The notes beneath the pieces were generated by a model that did not search any database, was not told where the DNA came from, and was given only the letters and a program-made list of their open reading frames with translations. A DNA stretch of 64,000 nucleotides, taken from assembly GCF_026151205.1 (NCBI RefSeq), contig NC_087077.1:19713975-19777974 (forward strand), read 5' to 3'. Below are positions 48,128 through 58,824 of this stretch, in pieces; position 1 is the stretch's first letter, and each line of letters opens with the position of its first letter. The position numbers and the translations under genes are program-made. The stretch is from Bolinopsis microptera (taxonomy: Eukaryota > Ctenophora > Tentaculata > Lobata > Bolinopsidae).

Positions 48128-51100
48128 TATAATAACATCTATAAACAAAAGAGCACCTAAAGAGGCTCAGCAAAGTGCTGGCCTATTTACGCTTACGAAG
48201 ACTCATTCGTTCAATATGTCTCAAAGTAAATAAACTCCTCCATCCTACTCTATCTCTTGCTAAGTTCACTAAGTTGGTAAAATCATCTTCATTTTTCAAA
48301 TAAATTTGTCTCTTAAATAGGTCCTTTTTTACAATAATATCATACAAATTAGTCCTGTGTCTACCCACTCGTCCCTTTAGTGTTCGACATCCTAGTGTAG
48401 CAAATAACAGAGACTGGTAGGCAGGCGTGTCGTTGTCACTGCGTAGAACATGACCTAGCATTGTCCACCGTGCCTTTTCCACTCTCTCGGAAAGGGGCCT
48501 GGTCTGGGTACGAGCGTAGAGGGCCTTATTAGATATTGAGCTAGGCCAATAGATGTGTAGGATGCGCTTGAGGTGCTTCCTCTGAACAACATCTACAGAC
48601 TCTAGAACATGCTGAGGTACGGCCCAGCAGCAGCAGTTGTACAGGAGCACTGATACTACTAGTGAGTCGTAGAGTTTGATCTTTCTCTTCTCAGTTATTT
48701 GACTCCTCTCTGATCCCTGGCACCACAGCTTGTCAAATGACCAGAAGGCAGAGTTAGCTTTATTTATTCTATTAGTAACATCCTGCTCTGATCCAAGCTT
48801 TGTACCAAGAAGCGTCTCGTTTCTCCACTCCTCTTTTCCTCTTAGTTCATTACCCCACTCGTCACAGGCACCAACTTCTTCCAAATACACTCTGGTAAAC
48901 TTTGTCTTTGTGTCATTGACAAAGAGACTCCATTCACTGAGAATATTCTTGGAGATCTGAAAGATATCCTGTAACTCCTCCATATCTTCACCAATCTCCT
49001 CTACATCGTCTGAATAGCCGGACTCAAGAGGCATGTGATTATCGGCTATCGGAGGGTTGGGTCTTGAGGGGAGGACTGCTCTTATGTGCACTACAGCTCC
49101 AGCTAGATTGAGGGTAAACAATTTACCAGCTGTGCTGTCTCCTTGGGAGGCTCCTATGTTGAAAGAGAACATCTCTGAGTCAGTAGAACACACTCTGACT
49201 ACTAGAGTGGTGTTAGCCATGAGGTATTGTACAAGCCTCAGGTCGTCTCTGGAGCATCCTGCAGCTTCTAGTAGTCTGATTGTTGTACCTCTGCGGATGG
49301 TATTGAAGGCAGCTGACATGTCGATACTCACTTTGTTCCATTCAAACTCCTTCTTCATTACTACAGATATGAGCATGCTCTGTGCCCAAACTAGGTCGGC
49401 ACAGCTCCTGCCAGCTTTGTAGGCAGCTTGGAACGGTCCGGTGAAGTTGTCCACAGCTCTCTCTATTCTGTTTAGCACTATCAGTGACAGGATCTTTCTA
49501 GAGACATTCAGCAGGGTCAATGGTCGTATCGACTTAACTGGGCCACGAGTTTTACCAGGCTTAGCCAGTGGTGTGAGGATGCCTGCTCCTATTGCTTCAA
49601 TGTGAATGTTTTTCTCGAAAGACTCGTTGAACACTTTAGCTAGCTCCTCATGAAGGAGGGGGTTGTTCAGGGCTTTCATGACCTCGCCAGGAACTTTATC
49701 AATACCCACTGCTTTACCAGACTTGAGTTTACTGATGGCTCTCTCTATCTCTGCAACGGTGATGGGACTGTTAAGGCTAGATGGGGGGTCAAGGAAGGCA
49801 GGAAGGGTGGGCTCATCAGCGTCGTTGAACTCAGCTTCAAAGTACTCCTTAATAATCCTCGCTTTCTCCTCATTAGTACCTGTGATATTCCCAGCAGAGT
49901 TGTGGACGGTTAGAGCTGGTCTAACATATCCTTTGGCGAGTATCTTAGAGGCTCCAAAGTATCTCCGGGCGTCGTCTGTGTTGTTTATCTCTTCGACGAG
50001 TGTGTCAGCACTGCGGTTGTTAATATCTCTGAGTCTCTTTGTGATCTTACGTCTTAGCTGGTTGATGTTGGTCTTGACATGCTTCCTGTTGGTCGGGAAT
50101 TTGTTCTGCATATTCGCAATCATCAGCTGCTTGCGTTCAAGTGACAGTTCAGCGATCTCAGGATCAGTACTGAAGGATTTGTGCTTTTTTGGAGGTATAG
50201 TTCCTAGCACCTCGTCAGCAGTGTTATAGGCATCTGTTATCAGGTTGTTGAGGTCATCGTTGGGGTTGCCTGTCTTGGGTCTCATTCTTACTTTCTTCTC
50301 AAACGTACTCAGCATCTTCTTCTTAACTCCATGATCTTGTAGTCTCTTGAGGTCAAGCTTTCTGGACGTCTTGTGCTTCTTATGGACAAGGTACTTCTGG
50401 TGGAGTGTGACGCGAGCGACTACAGGCTTGTGATCTGATTTGAGTAGGGCTCCTCCGTATGAACGAGCGTCCGTGATATTCACTTTGTAGCTAGATTTAC
50501 AAAGGATGTAGTCAATCTGCTTGTAGTATTTCACGGTCTTGTCAGGGTCACCTCGGGCTGTAGTAGTACCGTGCCATGATGTAATGTGACGAGCTGAATG
50601 TTTGAAGCTTGTGTTACAGGCATAAAAATCCTTCTCAATCATAAAATCAAGCAAACGTTGGCCATTGCTGTTACGTTGACCGACTCCATACATACCCATA
50701 TTGCGTGATAAACCAGAAAGGATGTCACCATCTGATTTACGACCCAGACGAGAATTAAAATCCCCGGCTATAAACACATCGTAATGAGCAGGAATATTGT
50801 CAAGTGCAGAATTCAGATCAGCGTAAAACTCCTCTAGAATGATGTTGGAATCACCTGTACAATCAGCATCCTCTACATTTTTCATGGTGGGTCCATACGC
50901 GTTAATGAGTCTGAAATAAGTCAATGTACCGTTTTTTGAATTAAGTCTGAAGTTGATGAAAGCAACTCTGTTACTGACACGTCTCCAATCAACAACTGAT
51001 TTTCTGAGCTGAGGGCTGATTAGAAACCCCAAACCGTGATGATAAAAACCTTGAGGTAACTGTTCAAATAAAATAAGACTGTAGTTCATTAAGTCAATTT

Positions 51101-51378
51101 CAGCATAGTCCTGGCATTTAGTCTCCTGGAGAGCCACGAAATCAAAACCATACCTTTTAGCGTCCAGAACAAGCTGCTCCTTTTTAAGGTCCTTTGTTAA
51201 CCCATGAACGTTCCAACTAGCGATACTTAGCATAGACATCATAGCAATGATGAGTAAATTTACTGTAGTTGAGGTAGATTGAGAGTACAGGCGACGATCT
51301 TTTAAGGGACCATAGGTGTCACATGTCTCCCCCAGCGTAGGCACGGGCATCACTCCTGTGCGACCATCCTAAAAATGG
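48128..51378 (-). mobile_element. Full-length LINE inserted in the left arm
   Basis: The right arm lacks this 3.25-kb segment, so the insertion boundaries can be read by comparison. It lies within the GAATACT minisatellite. On the minus strand it has about 25 bp before the start codon, a single long open frame and a ~50-bp 3' end finishing TTATTATATA. An exact target duplication cannot be separated from the repeat it inserted into. Confidence 0.88.
48183..51353 (-). CDS. LINE endonuclease-reverse transcriptase, intact
   Basis: A single uninterrupted frame of 1,056 codons encodes an APE-type endonuclease (residues about 41-315) and a reverse transcriptase (about 535-830). Endonuclease landmarks are SWNVHG, LQETK, NAYGP, GDFNSRLG (197-204) and SDHKP (306-310). 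Polymerase landmarks are KSGKAVGIDKVPGEV, SIDMSAAFNTI with the first catalytic aspartate (678), GASQGDS and YSDDVEE (780-786). The usual box is YADD, so serine replaces alanine. The tail has WTMLGHVLRSDN and RVGRHRTNLYD segments typical of RTE/CR1-like elements. There is no separate ORF1. The first ATG codons cluster at residues 1, 2, 38, 39 and 41, and the endonuclease begins right after, so the true start may be internal. No disabling mutation is visible, so it may be recently active. Confidence 0.9.
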   Translation of the reverse strand: MMPVPTLGETCDTYGPLKDRRLYSQSTSTTVNLLIIAMMSMLSIASWNVHGLTKDLKKEQLVLDAKRYGFDFVALQETKCQDYAEIDLMNYSLILFEQLPQGFYHHGLGFLISPQLRKSVVDWRRVSNRVAFINFRLNSKNGTLTYFRLINAYGPTMKNVEDADCTGDSNIILEEFYADLNSALDNIPAHYDVFIAGDFNSRLGRKSDGDILSGLSRNMGMYGVGQRNSNGQRLLDFMIEKDFYACNTSFKHSARHITSWHGTTTARGDPDKTVKYYKQIDYILCKSSYKVNITDARSYGGALLKSDHKPVVARVTLHQKYLVHKKHKTSRKLDLKRLQDHGVKKKMLSTFEKKVRMRPKTGNPNDDLNNLITDAYNTADEVLGTIPPKKHKSFSTDPEIAELSLERKQLMIANMQNKFPTNRKHVKTNINQLRRKITKRLRDINNRSADTLVEEINNTDDARRYFGASKILAKGYVRPALTVHNSAGNITGTNEEKARIIKEYFEAEFNDADEPTLPAFLDPPSSLNSPITVAEIERAISKLKSGKAVGIDKVPGEVMKALNNPLLHEELAKVFNESFEKNIHIEAIGAGILTPLAKPGKTRGPVKSIRPLTLLNVSRKILSLIVLNRIERAVDNFTGPFQAAYKAGRSCADLVWAQSMLISVVMKKEFEWNKVSIDMSAAFNTIRRGTTIRLLEAAGCSRDDLRLVQYLMANTTLVVRVCSTDSEMFSFNIGASQGDSTAGKLFTLNLAGAVVHIRAVLPSRPNPPIADNHMPLESGYSDDVEEIGEDMEELQDIFQISKNILSEWSLFVNDTKTKFTRVYLEEVGACDEWGNELRGKEEWRNETLLGTKLGSEQDVTNRINKANSAFWSFDKLWCQGSERSQITEKRKIKLYDSLVVSVLLYNCCCWAVPQHVLESVDVVQRKHLKRILHIYWPSSISNKALYARTQTRPLSERVEKARWTMLGHVLRSDNDTPAYQSLLFATLGCRTLKGRVGRHRTNLYDIIVKKDLFKRQIYLKNEDDFTNLVNLARDRVGWRSLFTLRHIERMSLRKRK

Positions 51379-51885
51379 ATGAATACTGAATGAATACTGA
51401 ATGAATACTGAATACTGAATGAATACTGAATGAATACTGAATGAATACTGAATGAATACTGAATGAATACTTAATACTGAATACTGAATGAATACTGAAT
51501 GAATACTGAATGAATACTGAATGAATACTGAATGAATACTGAATACTGAATGAATACTGAATGAATACTGAATACTGAATGAATACTGAATGAATACTGA
51601 ATACTGAATGAATACTGAATACTGAATGAATACTGAATACTGAATACTGAATGAATACTGAATGAATACTGAATGAATACTGAATACTGAATGAATACTG
51701 AATGAATACTGAATGAATACTGAATGAATATTGAATGAATACTGGATAAATAATGGATAAATACTGAATGAATACTGAATGAATACTGAATACTGAATGA
51801 ATACTGAATGAATACTGAATGAATGCTGAATGAATGTTGAATAATGAATACTGAATAATACTGAATAATATACTGAATACTGAAT
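51379..51885. repeat. GAATACT / GAATGAATACT minisatellite (left arm)
   Basis: About 45 units alternate between GAATACT and GAATGAATACT, with sporadic variants (TGGATAAATAATGGATAAA near 51,743). The LINE interrupts its left end. The reverse-complement array is at 53,785-54,315. Confidence 0.93.
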
Positions 51886-52036
51886 GATAATTATGATGTA
51901 TTATTTTTAAAAGTTATAATGTAGACAAGGAAACGCATGTTTAGATTTTTGAAGATAACTTTAACTAAACTATATTCAATAACTCTATATATCCAAATAC
52001 TTATCTCAATAATTATCAACGTTTTGGTTATAAAGT

Positions 52037-52732
52037 TCAAGAATCTTCCTGACGATATATTTGTGAAAGTTTAAGAAGCTTGATGATAATATTTTTGTTC
52101 TCGTTCATTAGTTTGTTGACATCAGATAGACTAGTAGTCGTGATAACTGCAGTCAACAGAGCTTGTTCTTCCATACTTAAAATTTTGGCGATGTCTTGTC
52201 CACAGTCAATGAGATGCTGCTCAAATTTCTCAAACATTTCCGTTTTCATTATGTAAGAGAATAAAAAGTCCATACATTTGTTTTCCTCCTTACACAATTT
52301 ACTTTGTAACAGGACATCTAGAGATTTGAGTAATTTCGACATATCATTTACCTTTTTATTTATTAGCTTGATTGCTACGCCTTTCCGCTTGCCTTTGTGT
52401 TGCTGAACTGAGTCAGATTCTAACTCATCACTACTTGACACACTTCTACTATCACTATATTGTGTTTTTGACTCATCATCACCACTTGTTTCCTCAGAGT
52501 TAGAACCGTCTTGTTGAGATTCTTCAGATATTATCGTATCAGCATCTGAATATGTGGAAGCAGGATAATCCAGTTTTACATCAGTCGCATCCGAGTTAGC
52601 TTTTGATAGTGGATGAATGTTAGAGCTTGTTTCTGACTCTCCGGTCTCTCGATGATACCGACTTTTGTGAGAGGACAGGCTATATTTATTGACAAAAGAC
52701 TTGTCACAGAATGAACAAGATATTGGACTCAT
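52037..52732 (-). CDS. C2H2 zinc-finger protein (left-arm copy)
   Basis: Starting at ATG 52,732 this minus-strand frame encodes 231 residues. The in-frame sequence is open for 23 codons further upstream, so an earlier exon is possible. Residues 6-27 form one C2H2 finger (C-x2-C-x12-H-x4-H; CSFCDKSF at its start). It is followed by a Ser/Asp/Glu-rich acidic region, a basic KGKRKGVAIK patch and a helical C-terminal ~110 residues with repeated Leu/Met. One finger with an acidic and helical tail suggests a DNA- or protein-binding factor, either a host gene or a transposon accessory protein. No family is recognised. Its truncated copy lies in the right arm. Confidence 0.55.
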   Translation of the reverse strand: MSPISCSFCDKSFVNKYSLSSHKSRYHRETGESETSSNIHPLSKANSDATDVKLDYPASTYSDADTIISEESQQDGSNSEETSGDDESKTQYSDSRSVSSSDELESDSVQQHKGKRKGVAIKLINKKVNDMSKLLKSLDVLLQSKLCKEENKCMDFLFSYIMKTEMFEKFEQHLIDCGQDIAKILSMEEQALLTAVITTTSLSDVNKLMNENKNIIIKLLKLSQIYRQEDS

Positions 52733-53012
52733 GATATTACAAAGGATACGTTTAGAACGTTTTGCAACAAATGAACAACAGTCTTCAAATATATTATTCA
52801 ATCTAACGGGAATGCTTCAAATTTTTAGAGTAATTAACTCAGACCCACGTGCTATTTTATACAAATAAAAAACAACTAATCTGCTTTCCCTGATCGACGT
52901 GTCTTTTTCTTAACCAACGGTTAGGTCCCATTGTATTTGTATGTACGGGAGTTAAGGACTTCGGGCTCCCTCCCTCCTTTCCTAACCTCCCTCCCTACCC
53001 TACCCTCCCTCC
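52664..53012. other. Spacer of the inverted duplication
   Basis: This 349-bp unique centre holds the zinc-finger coding start (52,664-52,732), AT-rich sequence, and a pyrimidine-rich stretch of CCTCCCTCCCT and CCTACCC units right next to the right arm. The arms share ACT/AGT at the exact junction. Confidence 0.85.
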
Positions 53013-53015
53013 AGT

Positions 53016-53639
53016 CGGTATCATCGAGAGACCGGAGAGTCAGAAACAAGCTCTAACATTCATCCACTATCAAAAGCTAACTCGGATGCGACTGATGTAA
53101 AACTGGATTATCCTGCTTCCACATATTCAGATGCTGATACGATAATATCTGAAGAATCTCAACAAGACGGTTCTAACTCTGAGGAAACAAGTGGTGATGA
53201 TGAGTCAAAAACACAATATAGTGATAGTAGAAGTGTGTCAAGTAGTGATGAGTTAGAATCTGACTCAGTTCAGCAACACAAAGGCAAGCGGAAAGGCGTA
53301 GCAATCAAGCTAATAAATAAAAAGGTAAATGATATGTCGAAATTACTCAAATCTCTAGATGTCCTGTTACAAAGTAAATTGTGTAAGGAGGAAAACAAAT
53401 GTATGGACTTTTTATTCTCTTACATAATGAAAACGGAAATGTTTGAGAAATTTGAGCAGCATCTCATTGACTGTGGACAAGACATCGCCAAAATTTTAAG
53501 TATGGAAGAACAAGCTCTGTTGACTGCAGTTATCACGACTACTAGTCTATCTGATGTCAACAAACTAATGAACGAGAACAAAAATATTATCATCAAGCTT
53601 CTTAAACTTTCACAAATATATCGTCAGGAAGATTCTTGA
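53016..53639 (+). pseudogene. Zinc-finger gene, truncated right-arm copy
   Basis: The frame matches residues after the finger of the left-arm gene through to the same stop and appears identical over the last 134 codons. The inversion junction removes the ATG and nearly all of the finger; only RYH of its end remains. No in-frame ATG lies nearby upstream, so it is probably not translated unless spliced to another exon. Its intact frame means the duplication is young. Confidence 0.75.
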
Positions 53640-53784
53640 ACTTTATAACCAAAACGTTGATAATTATTGAGATAAGTATTTGGATATATAGAGTTATTGA
53701 ATATAGTTTAGTTAAAGTTATCTTCAAAAATCTAAACATGCGTTTCCTTGTCTACATTATAACTTTTAAAAATAATACATCATA

Positions 53785-54315
53785 ATTATCATTCAGTATT
53801 CAGTATATTATTCAGTATTATTCAGTATTCATTATTCAACATTCATTCAGCATTCATTCAGTATTCATTCAGTATTCATTCAGTATTCAGTATTCATTCA
53901 GTATTCATTCAGTATTTATCCATTATTTATCCAGTATTCATTCAATATTCATTCAGTATTCATTCAGTATTCATTCAGTATTCATTCAGTATTCATTCAG
54001 TATTCAGTATTCATTCAGTATTCATTCAGTATTCATTCAGTATTCAGTATTCAGTATTCATTCAGTATTCAGTATTCATTCAGTATTCAGTATTCATTCA
54101 GTATTCATTCAGTATTCAGTATTCATTCAGTATTCATTCAGTATTCAGTATTCATTCAGTATTCATTCAGTATTCATTCAGTATTCAGTATTAAGTATTC
54201 ATTCAGTATTCATTCAGTATTCATTCAGTATTCATTCAGTATTCATTCAGTATTCAGTATTCATTCAGTATTCATTCAGTATTCATTCAGTATTCAGTAT
54301 TCATTTAGGATTCAG
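53785..54315. repeat. AGTATTC / AGTATTCATTC minisatellite (right arm)
   Basis: This is the reverse complement of the left-arm minisatellite, uninterrupted here. Its unit order closely mirrors that at 51,379-51,885. Confidence 0.93.
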
Positions 54316-55714
54316 TATTGTGTAGGATAATGTGACGGATTTCACCTTATCCTACTCAAGAAAATATTCCGCTCACAAAATACCAGGAAACAGAACACGG
54401 AACATCAATCGATGAACTGCTGCCAGATACCGAGCAAATATTTACGGGTATGATTAAAATATTGGGAACAGTAATTAACATGGTGCACTGGCAGTTGTAT
54501 ATTTATTCATCACGTCATACTACCTGATGGAGATCTGATATAATTAAAATTTTAGAAAGTAGAAAATATCTAGACCAGTTCTTGGCAAAGAGATTTGTGT
54601 CAAATATATTGCACAGATGTTACTGTATCTATGCTGTACTAGGTTTACGGCTATACAATGACGTATTATTCTTGAGCTGCTGTAGAGTAACCATCAGCAT
54701 CGGCCTGTAAGTACTATTTATAATTTAGATTTCATATCAAACAGTCAATGTTACGTGACCGACTACGGTAAAGGAATTAAAAACTTAAGCATAAAGTTAA
54801 AGATAAAAACAATTAAAGCTGAAGCAGAGTCAAAATTTACACAACACACAACTGAACGCTGAATGATAGTGTAAACAACGTTTCAGGAGCGCAGAGAGAC
54901 TGTCCAGTAAAACACGCACCTGCTCGCAATTATACCTTATCAAGATATTTAACAAAGACAAACACTGAGCTGTAATGTTGAGGGACGGTCATTATTTTGA
55001 GGTAAGAATTAGCTTTATCTTTCATTGGTTATTATATTTAAAAATTCCTCGCACACTGTTCAATTTGTTGAGATCTTCTGATATAATTGTAGAAAATATA
55101 AAATAGCTAGACCAGTCCTGAAAAGAGATTCAATTTGAGTCAAATACATTGCACAGCTGCTACCGTGACTATTCTGTACTAGGTCTATGGTTATTATACA
55201 ATGACGTATTATTCTTGAGGCTGTAAAGTAACCGTCCTGTAAGTACTCTCTAAAAATTACATTTCATATCAAACAGTCAGTATAATACGTGACCGAGTAC
55301 ACTATATATTTATCAGCTTCTACATTCTGTTGACACGTATTTCTTTTAAGAAAGCCATATTTTTATCAATTCACTTTAGTTGTATTTGGTTCTTAAATTA
55401 AGCAAATATCTGTCAAGTAAAAACACAGCTGTTACCGTAACTATACTATACAATGACGGTACAATCTTGGTACTATTGAGTAACCGTCCTGAAAAGTGCT
55501 TTCTCATTACGCTACCATATCATTTCAACAGTATTGTTATTACGTGAACATGTATACAATTACTATATACTGTTAACGGCCTTTGTTGTGTGACGAACGT
55601 CATGTTAAGTTGATACATCTGTATCGTTATATTACGTATATATGATATAGGGTTAAATTGATTGATGGGTTAAACTAGGTTAAAATTTGTACCATAATAA
55701 TGTAATCACATTGG

Positions 55715-55962
55715 AGAACGACTCCGACTGGGATTCGAACTTGTGGCCCCGGCCGGTTAAAATGTGTCAGATTAGTCAACTGTGTTGACATTTTTGTCAA
55801 ATAAAAAGAATGGCTACGGCTGTGATTCAAACTTGTAACCTTCAGCTAAAATGTGGCAGATTAGTCAACTGTGTCAACATTTTCGTCAAATAAAAGAATG
55901 GCTCCGGCTGGGATTCGAACTTGAAACCTCCGACTAAAGTTGTGGTAGATTAGTCAACTGTG
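55715..55962 (-). repeat. Three tandem tRNA-like units (right arm)
   Basis: This is the inverted copy of 46,463-46,710. The B-box-like core is at 55,910-55,920 on the minus strand. Confidence 0.5.
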
Positions 55963-56038
55963 CTAAAATGACATTTTAGTAAAATGTGTCTCGGATAGAG
56001 CTCGAATGCAGGTCCAAACCATGACACTATACTACTGA

Positions 56039-57490
56039 GGTCCCCAGGTAACGTCCAGTAATATAATAATATTATAATATATAATATATAATATAAGACC
56101 GAATCACGATCCTTTGGTATACTGGGTTACAGGATACCAAACCGGATCAAACCGGTCACATAGGCGCATAGTTACGCATAGTAACAACTTTAGGGGATCT
56201 AACGTGCTCCTTAATAAAACTTTTCGTTTTTGAATGAATGTCTAATTTTGTCCAGAATTTAGGGGGTGCACGATAAAAATAAACTTGCTCGGATTTTAAA
56301 AATTTTTGTACCATTGTTTTCTAGAGACTGTGAGAATTTTCACAATACCAAATTTGTCATACCTTTTTGGAAAGATCAGTGAGTTTCGCCTAGGTGCCAT
56401 ATTTGATGGTGCGCGGCTTTTGGAGCAAAAGTAGCTGTAAAAGTCGCGCAATTTGACCAAATTTGACCAAATTCGTTGATTTTGGTCGTATTATTTGGAT
56501 TTATCTTCGGTTTCTTGAATGAAATCATTCTGAAAATTGGCGACGACCTTCCAATAGGGCTTTCACAACTGTCCGAAAAATTTGGTGGATATCGGAGTTG
56601 ATATAGTGATGAAAATGGGGCAAAATGCGCTGCTTTTGGCTGTAACATAATGTCTAATGGTTGGATATGCTTTTAATTTTTCGGACACTTTCCTTGTAAG
56701 TCAATGAATAAGCTAACCAATTTTTGTTGCAATCGGAGGTCGGGAAGTATACTGAATATCTATTTGTTTGAAGAAAACTGTGCTGGCCGAAATTAGCGCT
56801 AAAAAACCATCCTACAGTCGGCACGCGCGGCTCACTGTCGATGGCGCACTACCTACAGAATTATATGAAACATCGCGCGGCGCGCGTTAGTTGGCAATGG
56901 CAGCTTTCTTTGCTTGTAATTGTATGAAATACAATTCAAATGTATTTCGTTACATAAAAACCAAAATTTTAATATACTTTCACACTAATAGTTTTTGATC
57001 AAATATTTTGTAGCAATAAAACTAATTTTAATGGGCAAAAGTTTTGTTGATAAAAACAAAAAATTATGGCCGTAATTGCAATTAAATTATAAATGTTTCG
57101 TACGTATTATAAAAAATTGAAAATTAGTATGCACACTAATTGCTAATATAAATATAATGACTTTGCAATATGTATCTAAATTTTATAAAACTTCAAAATT
57201 ATAATTAAAAATGAGTCTTTTATTTTTAATCATTAATCAAAACAAAAATTCCGAGATTAATATGCAGCAACTTTATCGAACGAATTTAAAAACAAATCTG
57301 AAATCTAACTCCAAGGCACAATGCAAGGACAAACCAACATAAAATTTAATGTACAGGGTGGGCCAAAAGTCAGTACCCATACGTTGGCCTTAATAGCTCC
57401 GCCGTGTTTTATATTTGAGAGCTGTTGCTTTGCAGATGGCATACTGTACTTACTGTAGTTTAAATGTTTAATATTGATTTCCTTCACTAG
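56039..57490. other. Rest of intron 4, no gene seen
   Basis: AT-rich intron sequence between the right arm and exon 5. It includes a short palindromic AT block (56,060-56,095) and GC-rich GCGCGGCGCGCG near 56,875. No coding or known repeat is recognised. Confidence 0.6.
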
Positions 57491-57740
57491 AACCAGTGTA
57501 ATCCAGTCAAACCTGAACCTGAACCTGAATTTATTAATACTGATGACGTAGAACGCGAAGTTGACATGATGATTTCCTTATGCAATGCAGAAGAAGAGGT
57601 TGAACAGTTAAAATACTATCTTCGACTTTCACAAGAGGAAATTTACATCGCCAGAACTCAGGAACATGACTTGTACGAGAGACTGCAGGAAGTTGAGCAG
57701 GATAGATTTCGTTTGGTTCAGCGAGTTAATGGTTTATTCA
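57491..57740 (+). CDS. Coiled-coil protein, exon 5
   Basis: This exon follows an acceptor TTCCTTCACTAG and ends at GTAAGT, phase 0 in and phase 1 out. It starts with a short Pro-Glu run (KPEPEPEF). It then becomes a helix with heptad leucines (EEEVEQLKYYLRLSQEEIYI and YERLQEVEQDRFRLVQRV). The phase and coiled-coil character support joining it to exon 4 across the large intron. Reading on past the donor gives an AT-rich open tail that is not supported. Confidence 0.65.
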
Positions 57741-57940
57741 GTAAGTCCCTTCCTCGATTAACAGTTTTATTGCTCATGTTTTCATTTGAAGTGCAGTTTC
57801 AAATTTTAAACATTATTTTAAATATTATCGAAAACTTATCACATATCAACAACCAAAAAATAAATAGTATATTCGGTCAGCTAATTATTTTACAAAATGT
57901 ACACAAGGTTGGTGAAATTTATTTGTTTATTGTTGCTCAG

Positions 57941-58824
57941 TTTTGTTACCTAGCCGCGTTACTTCAGAAACCAACCAAGCATACGAAAAAGATATTACAG
58001 TGCTGCGTGATTTGAATAAGAAATTTAAAGACGGCCTTCTCGAGATGCAGTCTGAACTTTGTGAAACCGAGGATCACAACGCAAAAGTGTTCCAGAACAT
58101 AACCACCGAAAATGAAAACCTGAAAGAACAAATTCTCGACTACAAAGATATGGTTCAGAACCTAACCGTTGAAAAGATAAAGCTGTCCGGGGACAATAAA
58201 GGACTCAACAACAAACTCGTCGCTTTTGAGACCTACTGTGTCAACTACCAAAATATGGTTCAGAATCTAACCATGGCAAAGGAAAAACTGTCCGCGGAAA
58301 CTGAAAACCTCAACAAACAACTTGTCGAGGAACGGTCTGGTTTTTGTGCCATGGAATTGGAGGTTGGCTACAAAGATGTGGTCCAGAACCTAACCATGGC
58401 AAATGAAAAACTGTCCGCGGAAACTGAAAACCTCAACAAACAACTTTTCGAGGAACGGTCTGGTTTTTGTGCCATGGAGGCCGGCTATAAAGATATGGTT
58501 GAGAACCTAACCGTTGAAAATATAAAGCTTTCCGGGGACAATACTGAACTCAAAAACAATTTCGCCTCTTTAGAGTCTAACTGTGCCGGCTATAAATACG
58601 TGGTGAAGAATCTAACCATGGACAAGGAGGAACTGTCCGCGGACAATGACAGCCTCAACAAACAACTCACCGAAGCACAGGCCGGATTTTGTCTTATGCA
58701 GGAGGAGTACAAATTCTTGATCGATGACATGACCACGGAGAATCAGTATCTCATCGAGGAGAATCAGGAGCTAACTTCGGAAAAAGAGAAACTGCACAAA
58801 AGGCTTAAAAAATGTCAAGGGTAA
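57941..58824 (+). CDS. Coiled-coil protein, exon 6 with six ~36-residue repeats
   Basis: The acceptor TGTTGCTCAG at 57,940 gives phase 1, matching exon 5, and the frame runs 294 codons to a stop at 58,822-58,824. After a helix of about 65 residues, six repeats start at 58,141. Each has the pattern Y-x3-V-x-N-L-T, then K/E-L-S, a Leu-Asn-x2-Leu block and a single Cys near the end. Repeats 2 and 3 are almost identical, so copying was recent. The whole spliced protein is about 641 residues of mainly parallel-type coiled coil, with a possible myristoylated N terminus. Similar layouts occur in cytoskeletal, centrosomal and ciliary proteins, but no named family is recognised. An AATAAA at 59,401 may be the polyadenylation signal. 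Confidence 0.75.

Larger units (their letters stand above)
46387..52663. repeat. Large inverted duplication, left arm (with LINE)
   Basis: Apart from the LINE at 48,128-51,378 this arm is the reverse complement of 53,013-56,038. Only rare differences exist, for example one base at about 48,069 and an 8-bp gap near 46,780. Net of the LINE both arms are about 3,026 bp. The arm contains a tRNA-like triplet, AT-rich noncoding sequence, a GAATACT minisatellite and a zinc-finger gene. It lies inside intron 4 of the coiled-coil gene. Confidence 0.92.
53013..56038. repeat. Large inverted duplication, right arm
   Basis: This is the reverse complement of the left arm without the LINE. It carries the truncated zinc-finger copy, the minisatellite (53,785-54,315), AT-rich sequence and the tRNA-like triplet (55,715-55,962). 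It starts within the zinc-finger coding region, so the break that formed the inversion cut that gene. Confidence 0.92.

Noticed and set aside
48730-50229. Plus-strand open frames opposite the LINE
   Set aside because: They are shadows of the 1,056-codon minus-strand LINE frame.
57741-58015. Read-through of exon 5 to a stop at 58,015
   Set aside because: The tail is AT-rich and hydrophobic, unlike the coiled coil; GTAAGT at 57,741 and the CTCAG acceptor at 57,940 join in phase instead.
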